Assembly: GCA_028818755.1 (NCBI GenBank)
Contig: JAPPNF010000176.1
Coordinates: 1-64,000 of the forward strand
DNA: 64,000 nt
Direction of reading: 5' to 3'
Origin: Deltaproteobacteria bacterium
GTDB lineage: Bacteria; Desulfobacterota; Binatia; UBA9968; JAJDTQ01
Below the pieces are notes generated by a model, which saw nothing but the letters and a program-made list of their open reading frames with translations, made no database searches and had not been told where the DNA came from. This document shows positions 24,870-34,130 of the stretch, piece by piece. Position 1 is the first letter of the stretch, and every line of letters begins with the position of its first letter. A program made the translations under genes and the position numbers.

Positions 24870-26042
24870 CTACCAGGCCATCTCCAGGCACTCCAGCACC
24901 TGCGACGCCGAGTGGATCTTCTTGGGGTTGTTGTGGGTGCTGATGTCGTCCAGGGCCGCCTCGGCCAGCGACGGCAGTGCGTCGCGCGGGATCTCCAGGT
25001 CCCGGAGCCGCAGCGGCAGTCCCATGTCGACGTTCATACGGTACACCACCTCGGGGGCCTCGGCCGCGGCCTTGAGGTCGTCGGGCTCGTTGACCCCCAT
25101 GACCCGGGCCATGCGCGCCATGGCGTCGGTGGTGCCGTCGAGGTTCCAGCGCATGGCGTAGGGCAGCATCAAGGCGTGGATGTTGGCGTGGGGCACGGTG
25201 AAGCGGCCGCCGATCACATGGACGATGCCGTGGTGAATGCCGGTCCAGGCGCTGTAGACCCCCAAGCTGGAAAGAGTTGCCGCCACCTGCATTTCGCCGA
25301 TGGCCTCCAAGTCGTTCATGTCCGCCACCAGCCGAGGCAGGTAGGTGGTAATGGGTCCGATGGCCGCCAGGCAGTAGGCTTGGCTCAGAATCTGGGTCTG
25401 GGTCGAGTATACGGCCTCCACGCAGTGCGCCAGCGCGTTCATTCCGGACGCCGCCAGGAGCTTGGGCGGGGCCGTCTGCGCCGCCTCCGGGTCCAGCATG
25501 ACCGTCCGCGGCGACATCTTGGGATCGGCCAGGATGAGCTTGTGGCCTCCTTCCGCCAGCCCCGCCGAATAGCTGTACTCGCCGCCGGAAAAGGTCGTCG
25601 GGATGGCGATGTGCGGCAGCTTGGGCGCCGGCATGGGCGGCACTTCCTTCTTGTCCGGCGGGATGAAGTGGGTGGCCAGATCCTTGAGCGGACGGCCTTC
25701 GGCGAGAAGCGCGGCCATGCCCTTTGCGGTGTCGATGGAGCTGCCGCCGCCGACGCTGACGAACGCGTCTGCGCCCGCATCGGCGGCCTGCTTCGCCGCC
25801 ACCCCGATGGAGTCCGTGGGCGAATGCGGCTGCACCGTGTCGAAGACTCCGACGCACATATCGCCCAGGGCCTCGCGCACCGCATCCAGCAAGTACGTCC
25901 TGGTGATGGAGGGCGACGTCACCACGAACACGCGCCCGGCGTCCAGGCGCCGGACCTCGTCGGCCAACTGCTTGACCACTCCCCGGCCGAAAACGATGCG
26001 CTCCACGCGCGGGTTGCTGTACTCGAACGCTGAAACCGCCAT
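24870..26042 (-). CDS. Iron-containing alcohol dehydrogenase
   Basis: The 390-aa protein is a group III dehydrogenase: an N-terminal dinucleotide domain with VSVGGGSSIDTAKGMA (about residues 96-111) and a C-terminal helical metal domain with candidate ligands in NALAHCVEAVY, GIHHGIVHVIGG and VPHANIHALMLPY. The opening (ERIVFGRGVVKQLADEV) is similar to maleylacetate reductases, which act in aromatic ring-cleavage pathways, but the family also includes alcohol and hydroxyacid dehydrogenases. The substrate is not settled. It stands alone between convergent DUF6282 and the DMT gene behind it. Confidence 0.85.
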   Translation of the reverse strand: MAVSAFEYSNPRVERIVFGRGVVKQLADEVRRLDAGRVFVVTSPSITRTYLLDAVREALGDMCVGVFDTVQPHSPTDSIGVAAKQAADAGADAFVSVGGGSSIDTAKGMAALLAEGRPLKDLATHFIPPDKKEVPPMPAPKLPHIAIPTTFSGGEYSYSAGLAEGGHKLILADPKMSPRTVMLDPEAAQTAPPKLLAASGMNALAHCVEAVYSTQTQILSQAYCLAAIGPITTYLPRLVADMNDLEAIGEMQVAATLSSLGVYSAWTGIHHGIVHVIGGRFTVPHANIHALMLPYAMRWNLDGTTDAMARMARVMGVNEPDDLKAAAEAPEVVYRMNVDMGLPLRLRDLEIPRDALPSLAEAALDDISTHNNPKKIHSASQVLECLEMAW

Positions 26043-26103
26043 CCTTCACCTCCTCGATGATCCGTAAGGTTTGGGATACCGCGCCGGGTTTGTCAACGAC
26101 CCC

Positions 26104-26991
26104 TCAGCCGCCGTGGCTAAGCACCCACACTCCGCCGACGATCAGGACCGCGGCCAGCCCGTCGCGCAGGGTCACGGTTTCCAGAGCCCGCAGAGTGAAG
26201 TGGGACATTACGAAGGTAATGAGCGGCGAGAGGCGCCAGATGGGCGCCACCAGGACAGCGGGCGCCAGCAGGAGCGCTTTGTAGGTGCACAGCGATGCGA
26301 TGGCTTCGGTGATACCCGCGATGGCGAAGAGTACCGCGCTGACGGCCGGGACTCTCTCCCGCCGAAAGGGATAGATACCCAGCGAAGGGCCTGCGGTGAA
26401 CAGGAACACCGTGGCGGTAATATGATTGACCAGCGTCCCCAGGGCTGGTACGGCAGCGGCCACCAGCCCCCATTTCTTGAAGATGGGATTGATCCCGAAC
26501 GCCAACGAGGACAGCAGCGGATACATGAAATAGACCAACCGGTTGGCGGACCCCTCCGCTTCCGGCGTGCTCCCGGTCAGCAACAGCACGCCGACCACGA
26601 TCACCACCACCCCGGCGCCGATCTCCCAACCCACATGTTCGCCCAGGAGCGCCCACCCGAGGAGTACTGTGATGAGCGGCGAGGAGTTCTTCACCGTGAC
26701 CGACTTGGAGGCGCCCACGCTATCGATGCCCAAGTTGAAAAAGACCTTCCCCAGGCAGGCGGCCACCCCCGTCAGCATGAAGGAAAGCAACGGAGGCCAG
26801 TCCAACACCATGAACTCCCCGCGCCACGCCGTCGCCACCAACAGGGTCGCCAGGGACCAGTACTGGATCATCATGGTCGCCATGCTGACGCTCGACCCCA
26901 CCAGGCCCTTCTTGATCAGAGCGGGAACCACGCCCCAGATGATGCCGGCGGCCAGGGCGTAGAGGATGGCTTCGGTAGTGTCGTCGATCAT
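26104..26991 (-). CDS. EamA/DMT-family transporter
   Basis: The protein (295 aa from ATG 26991) has ten hydrophobic segments in two EamA repeats. The first starts EAILYALAAGIIWGVVPAL and ends GAGVVVIVVGVLLLTG; the second covers FMYPLLSSLAFGINPIFKKW to DGLAAVLIVGGVWVL. It is an inner-membrane metabolite carrier with unknown substrate, and lies 61 bp upstream of the iron-containing alcohol dehydrogenase on the same strand, so the two may be cotranscribed. Confidence 0.8.
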   Translation of the reverse strand: MIDDTTEAILYALAAGIIWGVVPALIKKGLVGSSVSMATMMIQYWSLATLLVATAWRGEFMVLDWPPLLSFMLTGVAACLGKVFFNLGIDSVGASKSVTVKNSSPLITVLLGWALLGEHVGWEIGAGVVVIVVGVLLLTGSTPEAEGSANRLVYFMYPLLSSLAFGINPIFKKWGLVAAAVPALGTLVNHITATVFLFTAGPSLGIYPFRRERVPAVSAVLFAIAGITEAIASLCTYKALLLAPAVLVAPIWRLSPLITFVMSHFTLRALETVTLRDGLAAVLIVGGVWVLSHGG

Positions 26992-27116
26992 GGGATGGAC
27001 ACGCAAACGGATAGATGAAGGCGATGACAACGTCAATCACGCGGCACGTGCCGGAGGACAACACACCGCAACGCGCGGATTGATTCCCTGCCGGGCGGAT
27101 GCTACACGGGACCACC

Positions 27117-28568
27117 ATGAGCGACGTCCGTTTCATCGACACCACCGTGCGCGACGGCAACCAGAGCCTGTGGGCGCTGAACATGCGCACGGACGCCATG
27201 CTGGCAGTGGCGGAACACATCGACGAGGCGGGATTCGAGTCCGCCGAGTTCTTCGTCACGGTGATGTTCAAGAAGCTGGTGCGGGAGCAGAAGGAGGACG
27301 CCTGGGACTGGTTCCGGCTGGGGACGAAGCGGTTCAGGAAGACGCCGCTCAGGCTCCATGGCGGCCTCAAGATCATCGAGAAGATCCCGGTGTGCGTGTT
27401 CGAGCTGATGATCAAGCGGATCATGGACTACGGCATCACGCTCACGCGCACCTCCAACTCCTGGAACAACTACGACGAGTTCGACGTGGAGAAGACCGAG
27501 CTCAAGAAGCTCGGCATGGATACGGTGGTCAACCTCATCTACTCGGTGTCGCCGCGCCATACCGACGAGTACTACGCGCGAAAGGCGCGCGAGGCCGCGG
27601 CCATCAACCCGGTGCGGATCTGCTTCAAGGACGTGGGCGGGCTACTCACCCTGGAGCGGGCGCGCACGCTGATCCCCATCGTACTCGAGAACATCGGCGA
27701 CACGCCGGTGGAGTTCCACGCCCACTGCAACAACGGGTTGGCGCCCTTGTGCTACCTCGAGGCCGTGGACATGGGCATGACCACGCTGCACACGGGCATC
27801 CCGCCGCTGGCCAACGGCTCGGCGCAGCCGTCGATCTTCAACGTGGCGCGCAACCTCCGGGCCATGGGGCACAACCCGCTCATCGACGAGGAGGTGCTGC
27901 GGCCGGTGACGGAGAAGCTCCAGTACATCGCCCGGCGGGACAACCTGCCGGTGGGCCGGGTGGTGGAGTACGACGAGTCCCAGTACACGCACCAGGTGCC
28001 CGGCGGCATGATCTCCAACTTCCGCCACCAGCTCGCGCTCATCGACATGCGCGACCGGCTCGACGCCATCCTTGAGGAATGCGTCCGGGTGCGCGAGGAG
28101 TGGGGCTATCCCATCATGGTGACGCCGCTGTCCCAGTTCGTGGGCACCCAGGCCGCCATCAACGTCATCTGCGGCGAGCGCTACAAGGAGGTCACCGACC
28201 AAGCCATCCAGTACGCCCTGGGCTACTGGGGACGGGAAGGCGCCGAGTACATGGATCCCGAGGTCAAGGAAAGAATCCTTGGGCGGCCCCGCGCCAAGGA
28301 ATGGGAGCACTGGGAGCTGCCCGCGCCGTCCATCCAGGAAGTGCGCCGGCAGATCGGCGCCACCCATGTATCGGACGAGGAGTTCCTGCTCTGGGTCTTC
28401 GCCGGCGAGGAAGCGGTGAAGGCCCTGCCCGACGGCGACCGGCCGCGGGAATACCTGAACGCCGGCACCCCCCTGGTGCGGCTGGTGGGAGAGCTCACCC
28501 GCCAGGACAAGGCCAGCCACATCTACATCCGCAAGCCGGACTTCTCGCTGACCCTGGGGCGCGCTTGA
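27117..28568 (+). CDS. Carboxyltransferase/HMGL-like (pyruvate carboxylase subunit B-like) protein
   Basis: The 483-aa protein is a DRE-TIM-type enzyme resembling the carboxyltransferase domain of pyruvate carboxylase and oxaloacetate decarboxylase alpha: FIDTTVRDGNQSLWALNMRT at the start (DxTxRDGxQS), FKDVGGLL with the lysine that is carbamylated in the family, and EFHAHCNNGLA with the metal-binding His. There is no biotinyl motif (AMKM) at the C-terminus and no biotin carboxylase next to it, so it might work with a separate carrier or as a lyase. Other homologous subgroups include 2-isopropylmalate and homocitrate synthase-like lyases. ATG at 27117 is chosen over an upstream start. Confidence 0.8.
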   Translation: MSDVRFIDTTVRDGNQSLWALNMRTDAMLAVAEHIDEAGFESAEFFVTVMFKKLVREQKEDAWDWFRLGTKRFRKTPLRLHGGLKIIEKIPVCVFELMIKRIMDYGITLTRTSNSWNNYDEFDVEKTELKKLGMDTVVNLIYSVSPRHTDEYYARKAREAAAINPVRICFKDVGGLLTLERARTLIPIVLENIGDTPVEFHAHCNNGLAPLCYLEAVDMGMTTLHTGIPPLANGSAQPSIFNVARNLRAMGHNPLIDEEVLRPVTEKLQYIARRDNLPVGRVVEYDESQYTHQVPGGMISNFRHQLALIDMRDRLDAILEECVRVREEWGYPIMVTPLSQFVGTQAAINVICGERYKEVTDQAIQYALGYWGREGAEYMDPEVKERILGRPRAKEWEHWELPAPSIQEVRRQIGATHVSDEEFLLWVFAGEEAVKALPDGDRPREYLNAGTPLVRLVGELTRQDKASHIYIRKPDFSLTLGRA

Positions 28569-28601
28569 CTGGGTGGTGATAGTCTGTCGGGAAGTGTCGG
28601 A

Positions 28602-28805
28602 TCAGTTGAAGAAGGCCTTGATGACCAGACTGACGACGCCCGCCAGGACGATCGCCAACATGACCTCAACGCGGACCGAGCGGTACTCGATGCCCGTGAG
28701 GCGAGACTCGTATCCCGCGATCTCTTCAGCAGCCTCGCGGGCCTTGTCGTCCGGGGCGCCGGCGGCCTTGAGCGCTTCGTAGGTCTTGGAGAGCATCATG
28801 GCCAT
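28602..28805 (-). CDS. Small DUF1640-like coiled-coil/membrane protein (67 aa)
   Basis: The 67-aa protein reads as a short amphipathic helix (SKTYEALKAAGAPDDKARE), a linker helix (AAEEIAGYESRLTGIEYRS), and a single C-terminal membrane segment (VEVMLAIVLAGVVSLVIKAFF). This order resembles the end of DUF1640/CCDC90-type proteins. The frame is open much further 5' but those codons lie in a promoter region; an ATG at 28805 (or the second at 28799) is preferred. It converges on the lyase-like gene and has no annotated partner. Function unknown. Confidence 0.55.
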   Translation of the reverse strand: MAMMLSKTYEALKAAGAPDDKAREAAEEIAGYESRLTGIEYRSVRVEVMLAIVLAGVVSLVIKAFFN

Positions 28806-28885
28806 GCAACGAGTATAGCGATTCCCGGAGCACATGCAAAAGGAGACCCTGTCCCGCCGGGGTCGCGATCTCCGAATTCGCAAGA

Positions 28886-28912
28886 TTGACACGCACCCGC
28901 CGATCGGATAAT
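28886..28912 (+). promoter_or_regulatory. Sigma70-like promoter for the amidohydrolase pair
   Basis: A consensus TTGACA (28886-28891) and GATAAT (28907-28912, five of six) are separated by 15 bp, slightly short. It lies 60 bases before the GTG start at 28972 in the 165-bp gap after the small membrane protein gene. Confidence 0.5.
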
Positions 28913-28971
28913 CCCGAAAGACGGTCATCCGCCATCCGCGACCGCTCCATTCCATTCCAGGAGGGAACCAA

Positions 28972-30093
28972 GTGACCTCAACCAACCCGCGACGCATCAT
29001 CGACGGCGACGGACACGTAGTCGAAGACATTTCGGCCATCATCGACAACATGCCGCCGGAGTACATCGGCAAGACCTTCTCGGAGGCGCGCGCCAAGAGC
29101 CCGTTTCCGCCCATCGACCACCTGCACTCGGCCAACCGCCACTACGTCCCGGAAGGGGCCTTCGCCAACGTCGGGCCGGAGGGCTGGGAAGTGTTCCTGG
29201 AGGACGTGCGCATCGACGCCACGGTGCTCTACACCAGCGCCGGGCTGGCCTTCGGCAAGATCGTGAGCCGCGACTGGGCCATCGAGCTGGCGCGGGCCTA
29301 CAACAACTGGATCCACGAGACCTACGTGGCCCGGAGCCCGCGCTTTCAGGCCATGGGGCTGATCCCGCATCAGGAGCCCAAGGCCGCGGCCGAGGAACTG
29401 CGCCGGATGGTGGAGGAACTGGGCCTGTGCGGCGCCATGCTGCCGTCCACCGGCGCCAACATGCCCCACCTGGGCTCCGAGCGTTACTGGCCCATCTACA
29501 AGGAGGCGGAACGGCTGGGCTGCGCCATCGGCATCCACGGCGGCGCCCATGAGGGCATGCTCATGGACGACCTGACGCCGTACGCGCCGGTGAACGCCCT
29601 GGGCCACCCCATGGGGCAGATGATCTGCTTCGCGGGCATCATCTTCAACGGCGTCCTGGACAAGTTCCCGGGGCTGCGCATCGGCTTCCTGGAGGCGGGC
29701 TGCGCGTGGCTGCTCACCTGCCTCGAACGCTTCACCGGCTCCTGGGCGAGCCACGTGCAGTATGACCCGCGCGGCCGTTTTCTCGACCTCGGCGACGGCA
29801 TGAACTTGACCGACTACATCTGCAAGCACATCGACGAGGACCGCATCTTCGTGGGCGTCGAGGGCGACGAACTTTCCATCGCCGAGGCCGTGCGCGTGGT
29901 GGGCAACAAGCCGTTCCTGTTCTCGTCCGATTACCCCCATGAGGTGGATGCGGCCACCTGCAAGCACGAGCTGCAGGAGCTGGAGGAGAACGAGGAACTG
30001 AGCGACGACGACAAGGACGCCATCCTCTTCCGCAACGCCCAGCGCTTCTACCGGCTGGGCGAGGGAGCGGCGCAGACGGGAGGCCAACGGTGA
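28972..30093 (+). CDS. ACMSD-type amidohydrolase (COG2159), copy 1
   Basis: The 373-aa protein belongs to the decarboxylase/hydrolase branch of the amidohydrolase superfamily: the N-terminal metal segment DGDGHVVED (about residues 12-20) in place of the usual HxH, GIHGGAHEG, FAGIIFNGVLDKFPGLRI, and FSSDYPHEVDAATC as the last ligand region. Such enzymes cleave carboxyl or C-C bonds in aromatic-pathway intermediates. GTG start with GGAGGG upstream. The stop overlaps the start of the second copy (GTGA). A 3-hydroxyanthranilate dioxygenase gene lies 4 kb downstream, which fits but does not prove an aromatic role. Confidence 0.85.
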   Translation: MTSTNPRRIIDGDGHVVEDISAIIDNMPPEYIGKTFSEARAKSPFPPIDHLHSANRHYVPEGAFANVGPEGWEVFLEDVRIDATVLYTSAGLAFGKIVSRDWAIELARAYNNWIHETYVARSPRFQAMGLIPHQEPKAAAEELRRMVEELGLCGAMLPSTGANMPHLGSERYWPIYKEAERLGCAIGIHGGAHEGMLMDDLTPYAPVNALGHPMGQMICFAGIIFNGVLDKFPGLRIGFLEAGCAWLLTCLERFTGSWASHVQYDPRGRFLDLGDGMNLTDYICKHIDEDRIFVGVEGDELSIAEAVRVVGNKPFLFSSDYPHEVDAATCKHELQELEENEELSDDDKDAILFRNAQRFYRLGEGAAQTGGQR

Positions 30094-31178
30094 GCACGAT
30101 ACAAGATCAGACGGTGGTGGATGGCGACGGCCACGTGGTCGAGGACCACGAGGCCATCTGGCAGCGCATGCCGGAGGACTACCGGGTCAACAACTGGTCG
30201 GTGCGCAGTCCCTTCGGGCCCAACGACCACCTGCATTCGACCAACCGTCATTTCGTTCCCGAGGGCGCGTTCGCCAAGGTGGGGCCCGAGGGATGGATCG
30301 AGTTCCTGGAGGACGTGGGGGTCGAGAGCACGGTCCTCTACCCTTCCAACGGCCTCACCCTCGGCCGGGTGGTGAGCCGCGACTGGGCCATCGAGCTGTC
30401 GCGCGCCTACAATGACTGGATCCACGACGAATACACGGCGCGGAGCCCGCGCTTCCAGGCCGTGGGACTGATCCCGCTGCATGAGCCGGACGAGGCGGTG
30501 GCGGAGCTGAGGCGCATCGTCAAGGAGCTTCACTTCGCCGGCGCCATGCTGCCGGGGACCGGCGCGGCCCAACTCCAGAACCACCTGGGCGACGAGCGCT
30601 ACTGGCCCATCTACGAGGAGGCGGACCGTCTCGGCTGCGCCTTGGGCATCCACGGAGGCGTGCACGACAACATGGGCCTCGACGACATGAGCCCCTATGC
30701 ACCGGTGAACGCCCTGGGGCACCCGTTCGGACAGATGGTGAACTTCGCCGGCATCGTCTTCAACGGGGTCCTGGACCGCTACCCCAACGCCCGCTTCGGC
30801 TTCCTGGAGGCCGGGGCCGCGTGGTTCGTGAACTGCCTGGAGCGGTTCGAGCGCTCCTGGAGCAGCCACATCCAGTACGACCCCAGCGGGCGCTTCCTCC
30901 AGCTCAAGGACAACGAATCGGTCACCGACTACGTCCTCAAGCACGTGGACGCGGGCCGGATCTTCGTGGGCGTGGAGGGGGACGAGTTGACCCTGCCCTT
31001 CGCGGTGCGCATCGCGGGCAACAAGCCGTTCCTCTACTCGTCCGACTTTCCCCACGAGGTGAACCACGCCACGGCGAAGGAAGAGATCCACGAGCTGCGG
31101 GAAAACCCCAAGCTCACGGACGACGACAAGGCGGCGATCCTGCAAGGCAACGCCCGGCGCTTCTACAATCTAGGTTAA
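30090..31178 (+). CDS. ACMSD-type amidohydrolase (COG2159), copy 2
   Basis: This 362-aa protein is a tandem paralog of the preceding one: VDGDGHVVEDHEAIWQRMP at the start, the same YWPIYEEADRLGCALGIHGG and NALGHPFGQMVNFAGIVFNG in the middle, and YSSDFPHEVNHATAKEE at the end. Putative metal ligands are conserved in the same places. Its stop lies 18 bases before the MFS gene, so transporter and enzymes probably share a transcript. The tandem pair may form hetero-oligomers or process related substrates. Confidence 0.85.
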   Translation: MSTIQDQTVVDGDGHVVEDHEAIWQRMPEDYRVNNWSVRSPFGPNDHLHSTNRHFVPEGAFAKVGPEGWIEFLEDVGVESTVLYPSNGLTLGRVVSRDWAIELSRAYNDWIHDEYTARSPRFQAVGLIPLHEPDEAVAELRRIVKELHFAGAMLPGTGAAQLQNHLGDERYWPIYEEADRLGCALGIHGGVHDNMGLDDMSPYAPVNALGHPFGQMVNFAGIVFNGVLDRYPNARFGFLEAGAAWFVNCLERFERSWSSHIQYDPSGRFLQLKDNESVTDYVLKHVDAGRIFVGVEGDELTLPFAVRIAGNKPFLYSSDFPHEVNHATAKEEIHELRENPKLTDDDKAAILQGNARRFYNLG

Positions 31179-31196
31179 CGGCTCACCGGGCATTTC

Positions 31197-32474
31197 GTGG
31201 CGACGCGCCGCCAACCTCCCCTCTCTGTCCCCTTCTTCTACGGCTGGGTTGTCGTGGCGCTGACCTTCTGCGTCAACCTCACCGCCGCGGGCACGCGCTC
31301 CGCTGCAACGTTGCTGATCAAGCCGCTGGAAGCGGAGTTCGGCTGGGGCCGCGCCCTGGTTTCCGTGCCGGGCAGCATGAACCTGCTCCTGTTCGGTATC
31401 GGAGCGCCGGCCGCGGGCTGGCTGGTGGACCGCTACGGCGTCCGCCGGGTGGTGTATTATTCCCTGGGCATGGTGACCGCGGGCCTCTTGGCAACGGCCT
31501 TCATCCAGCAATGGTGGCAGCTCCTGCTGTTCTGGGGCCTGGTGGTGGGCGTTGGCACCAGCGCCACCCCCGTGCTGGCCGCGGCCGTCGCCAACCGCTG
31601 GTTCGTCAAGCACCGCGGCGTCACCATCGGCCTCCTCACCAACGGCAACGCCGCCGGCCAGATGGTCTTCCTACCCCTGCTTTCACTCGTCATCCTCGCC
31701 AGCGGCTGGCGCGGCAGCATGCTGTTCATGGGCGCCGTCGCCTTCGGCCTGATGGTGCTGGTGGGGCTGTGGATGCGCGACGACCCGGAGGACGTCGGCC
31801 TGGAGCGCTACGGACTGGCGGCCGGCGCGCAGACCGGTCCGGGCGCCGCGCCGGCGGAGCCGCCGGCATCCGCCACCCCCATTCGGGACGCCTTCCGCAG
31901 CCCCACGTTCTGGCTGCTGAGCGCCGGCTTCTTCGTCTGCGGCGTGACCGCCAACGGGCTCATCGGCCTGCACCTGATACCCCACGTGGTGGACGAGCTG
32001 GGCATCCCCTTCTTCACCGCCAGCCTGATCTTCGGCGTCATGGGCGGCATCAGCTTCATCGGCACCATCGGCGCCGGCTGGCTGGTGGACCGGGTGGATG
32101 CCCGCAAGGTGCTGGCCCTGGCCTACTTCCTGCGCGGCTGCGCGCTGTTCCTGCTGCCCTTCGTCGACACGCTGCCCGGGCTGATCGTGTTCGCAACGGT
32201 TTACGGCATCGACTGGTACGCCACCGGCCCCGCCACCACGGCCATTGCCGCGGACACCTTCGGCCGGCACGCGGTGGCGCGCATCTTCGGCTGGATCTTC
32301 CTGGCGCATCAGCTCGGCGCCAGTTCGGCGGGCAATATCGCCGGCATCGTGTACGATGTCTTCGGCGAGTACCAGTACGCGTTCCTCGCCGGAGCCACCA
32401 TGGCTATCATCGCCGCCGCCCTGGTGATGCAGATTTCGCCCAAGGCGCCACGGTTGAGCCCGGCGCCGGCGTGA
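31197..32474 (+). CDS. MFS transporter
   Basis: The 425-aa protein has twelve hydrophobic segments, motif A variant GWLVDRYGVRRVV in loop 2-3 and a second GWLVDRVDARKVL in the C-half. The segment FFYGWVVVALTFCVNLTAAG is typical of the oxalate:formate antiporter/monocarboxylate MFS group. It has a GTG start and follows the amidohydrolase pair by 18 bp, so a carboxylate substrate of those enzymes is a reasonable guess. Confidence 0.82.
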   Translation: MATRRQPPLSVPFFYGWVVVALTFCVNLTAAGTRSAATLLIKPLEAEFGWGRALVSVPGSMNLLLFGIGAPAAGWLVDRYGVRRVVYYSLGMVTAGLLATAFIQQWWQLLLFWGLVVGVGTSATPVLAAAVANRWFVKHRGVTIGLLTNGNAAGQMVFLPLLSLVILASGWRGSMLFMGAVAFGLMVLVGLWMRDDPEDVGLERYGLAAGAQTGPGAAPAEPPASATPIRDAFRSPTFWLLSAGFFVCGVTANGLIGLHLIPHVVDELGIPFFTASLIFGVMGGISFIGTIGAGWLVDRVDARKVLALAYFLRGCALFLLPFVDTLPGLIVFATVYGIDWYATGPATTAIAADTFGRHAVARIFGWIFLAHQLGASSAGNIAGIVYDVFGEYQYAFLAGATMAIIAAALVMQISPKAPRLSPAPA

Positions 32475-32529
32475 AGCGGGCCGAAGCAGTCGGTAAGCGT
32501 TCGCCAATTCGTTGAACACGGAGGCTTCC

Positions 32530-33543
32530 ATGCAACTACCGCCCATCGCCGCCACCACCATCGGCAGCTTTCCGCGGCCCCGGTGGCTGGCCAATGCCGT
32601 CCGCAGCACGGTCACCTTCAATCTCGAAGGGGAGCTGTTGGAGGAAGGCCTCGATGACGCCACCACCCTCGCCATCCGCGGCCAGGAGTTGGCGGGCCTC
32701 GACCTCGTCACCGACGGCGAGCAGCGGCGTCCCCACTTCATCGACCACATCCTGAACTCCATGGAAGGCGTGGACACGGTGAACCGCGTACCCAAGGGCG
32801 TCTACCGGCGGCGCGACGACGTACACCAGGTGCCCCGCGTATACGGTCCCATCACGCGCCGGACCCCGGCCGTGGTGGAGGACCTCCGGTTCGCGAAGGG
32901 GCGCACGGACCGCCCCGTGAAGATGGCGGTGCCCGGACCCATGACGGTGGTGGACAGCACCAGCGACGATCACTACGGCGGGGACGAAGCCGCCATGGCC
33001 ATGGACGTGGCCGCTGTCATCAACGCGGAGCTGCGGGACCTCCAGGCCGCAGGCGCCGACGTGGTGCAGATCGACGAGCCCGCCATGACCCGCTACCACG
33101 AGAAGGTGGCGGCCTACGGCGCCCGTGCCCTCGACCGCTGCATCGAGGGGATCACCATCCCCACCATCGTCCACTTGTGTTACGGCTACCCCGGCGGCAA
33201 GAGCCTGCAGCACGAGTACGAGTACCCGGAACTGTTCCCGCTGCTGCTCGAAACCGACATCGGCGGCTTCGCGGTGGAGTTCGCCCGCAGCCACTACGAC
33301 CCGGCGATCCTCGAGGTGTGCAAGGAGCGGCTCGTCATGTTCGGCGCCGTGGATCCCAGCGACGTGCCGGTGCCGCCGGTGGAATCGGTGGTGACACGTG
33401 TGCGCGACGCCCTGCGCTACCTGGAAGCGGACAAGCTTCTGCTGGCGCCGGACTGCGGCCTCATGACCGTGACCCGGGAGCTGGCCTTCGCCAAGGCCAC
33501 GCTGCTGGCGGACACCGCGGCCGAACTGCGGCGGACCCTGTAA
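32530..33543 (+). CDS. MetE C-terminal-like (cobalamin-independent methionine synthase family) protein
   Basis: The 337-aa protein matches the catalytic core of MetE: TTIGSFPRPRWLANAVRS at the start, QIDEPAMTRYHEK, the zinc-site pair in VHLCYGYPGG (His-x-Cys) and a third ligand in APDCGLMTVTRE. The N-terminal half of full-length MetE is missing, as in archaeal MetE and in 'core' paralogs that may methylate other thiols or use other donors. The ATG at 32530 has GGAGG upstream and is preferred to the TTG at 32512. No met or folate genes are adjacent. Confidence 0.82.
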   Translation: MQLPPIAATTIGSFPRPRWLANAVRSTVTFNLEGELLEEGLDDATTLAIRGQELAGLDLVTDGEQRRPHFIDHILNSMEGVDTVNRVPKGVYRRRDDVHQVPRVYGPITRRTPAVVEDLRFAKGRTDRPVKMAVPGPMTVVDSTSDDHYGGDEAAMAMDVAAVINAELRDLQAAGADVVQIDEPAMTRYHEKVAAYGARALDRCIEGITIPTIVHLCYGYPGGKSLQHEYEYPELFPLLLETDIGGFAVEFARSHYDPAILEVCKERLVMFGAVDPSDVPVPPVESVVTRVRDALRYLEADKLLLAPDCGLMTVTRELAFAKATLLADTAAELRRTL

Positions 33544-33565
33544 TCCCGGGAGTCTTTGCAAGACC

Positions 33566-34060
33566 ATGTACCGAGCCGTGAAACTTCCCGACCGCGTCGC
33601 GGGACGCCTGTATCTGGGCAGCATGCCGGGACGCTACGAGGTCTTCCAGGAGGCGTTGCAGGCCATTTCCGAGCATGGCATCACGCGGGTGGTCTGTCTC
33701 GTGCCGTCCGACGAGTTGCAGGACAAGTCGCCCCTCTACGCCCGCGCCGTGCGGGAGCAGCGGGTTCCGTGGGTGCACGAGAGCTTCCCCATCGAGGACT
33801 TCGAGGCGCCCGCGGACCGGGAAGCCTTCTGGGCTCTGACGCGGAGGGTCGCCGCACTGCTGGCCGCCGGAGAGACCATCCTCGTGCACTGCGCCGCCGG
33901 TATCGGCCGCACCGGCACCCTTGCGGTGTGCCTGCTGCTGGCACTGGGGCTGACCGCAACCGAGGCGCGCGCCGCGGTCAGGAGAGCAGGCTCCAGCCCC
34001 CAGACCGCAGCCCAAGAGGACCTAGTTCATTGGGCCGCCGGACTGGACCCGGCGGCCTGA
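33566..34060 (+). CDS. Protein-tyrosine/dual-specificity phosphatase family protein
   Basis: The 164-aa protein carries the Cys-based phosphatase loop VHCAAGIGRTGT (HCxxGxxR, about residues 110-121) and a general-acid region near SFPIEDFEAPAD. The N-terminus (RLYLGSMPGRYEVFQEAL) is typical of small bacterial dual-specificity/inositol-phosphatase-like enzymes. It sits 22 bp after the MetE-like gene and 70 bp before the dioxygenase gene. The substrate (protein phosphotyrosine or a small phosphoester) is unknown. Confidence 0.8.
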   Translation: MYRAVKLPDRVAGRLYLGSMPGRYEVFQEALQAISEHGITRVVCLVPSDELQDKSPLYARAVREQRVPWVHESFPIEDFEAPADREAFWALTRRVAALLAAGETILVHCAAGIGRTGTLAVCLLLALGLTATEARAAVRRAGSSPQTAAQEDLVHWAAGLDPAA

Positions 34061-34130
34061 AATCTTCCTTCCCCATCCGCATCATGGTAAGAGAAATCGA
34101 GCCCAAGCTGCCTGAAAGGGGGACACGAAG

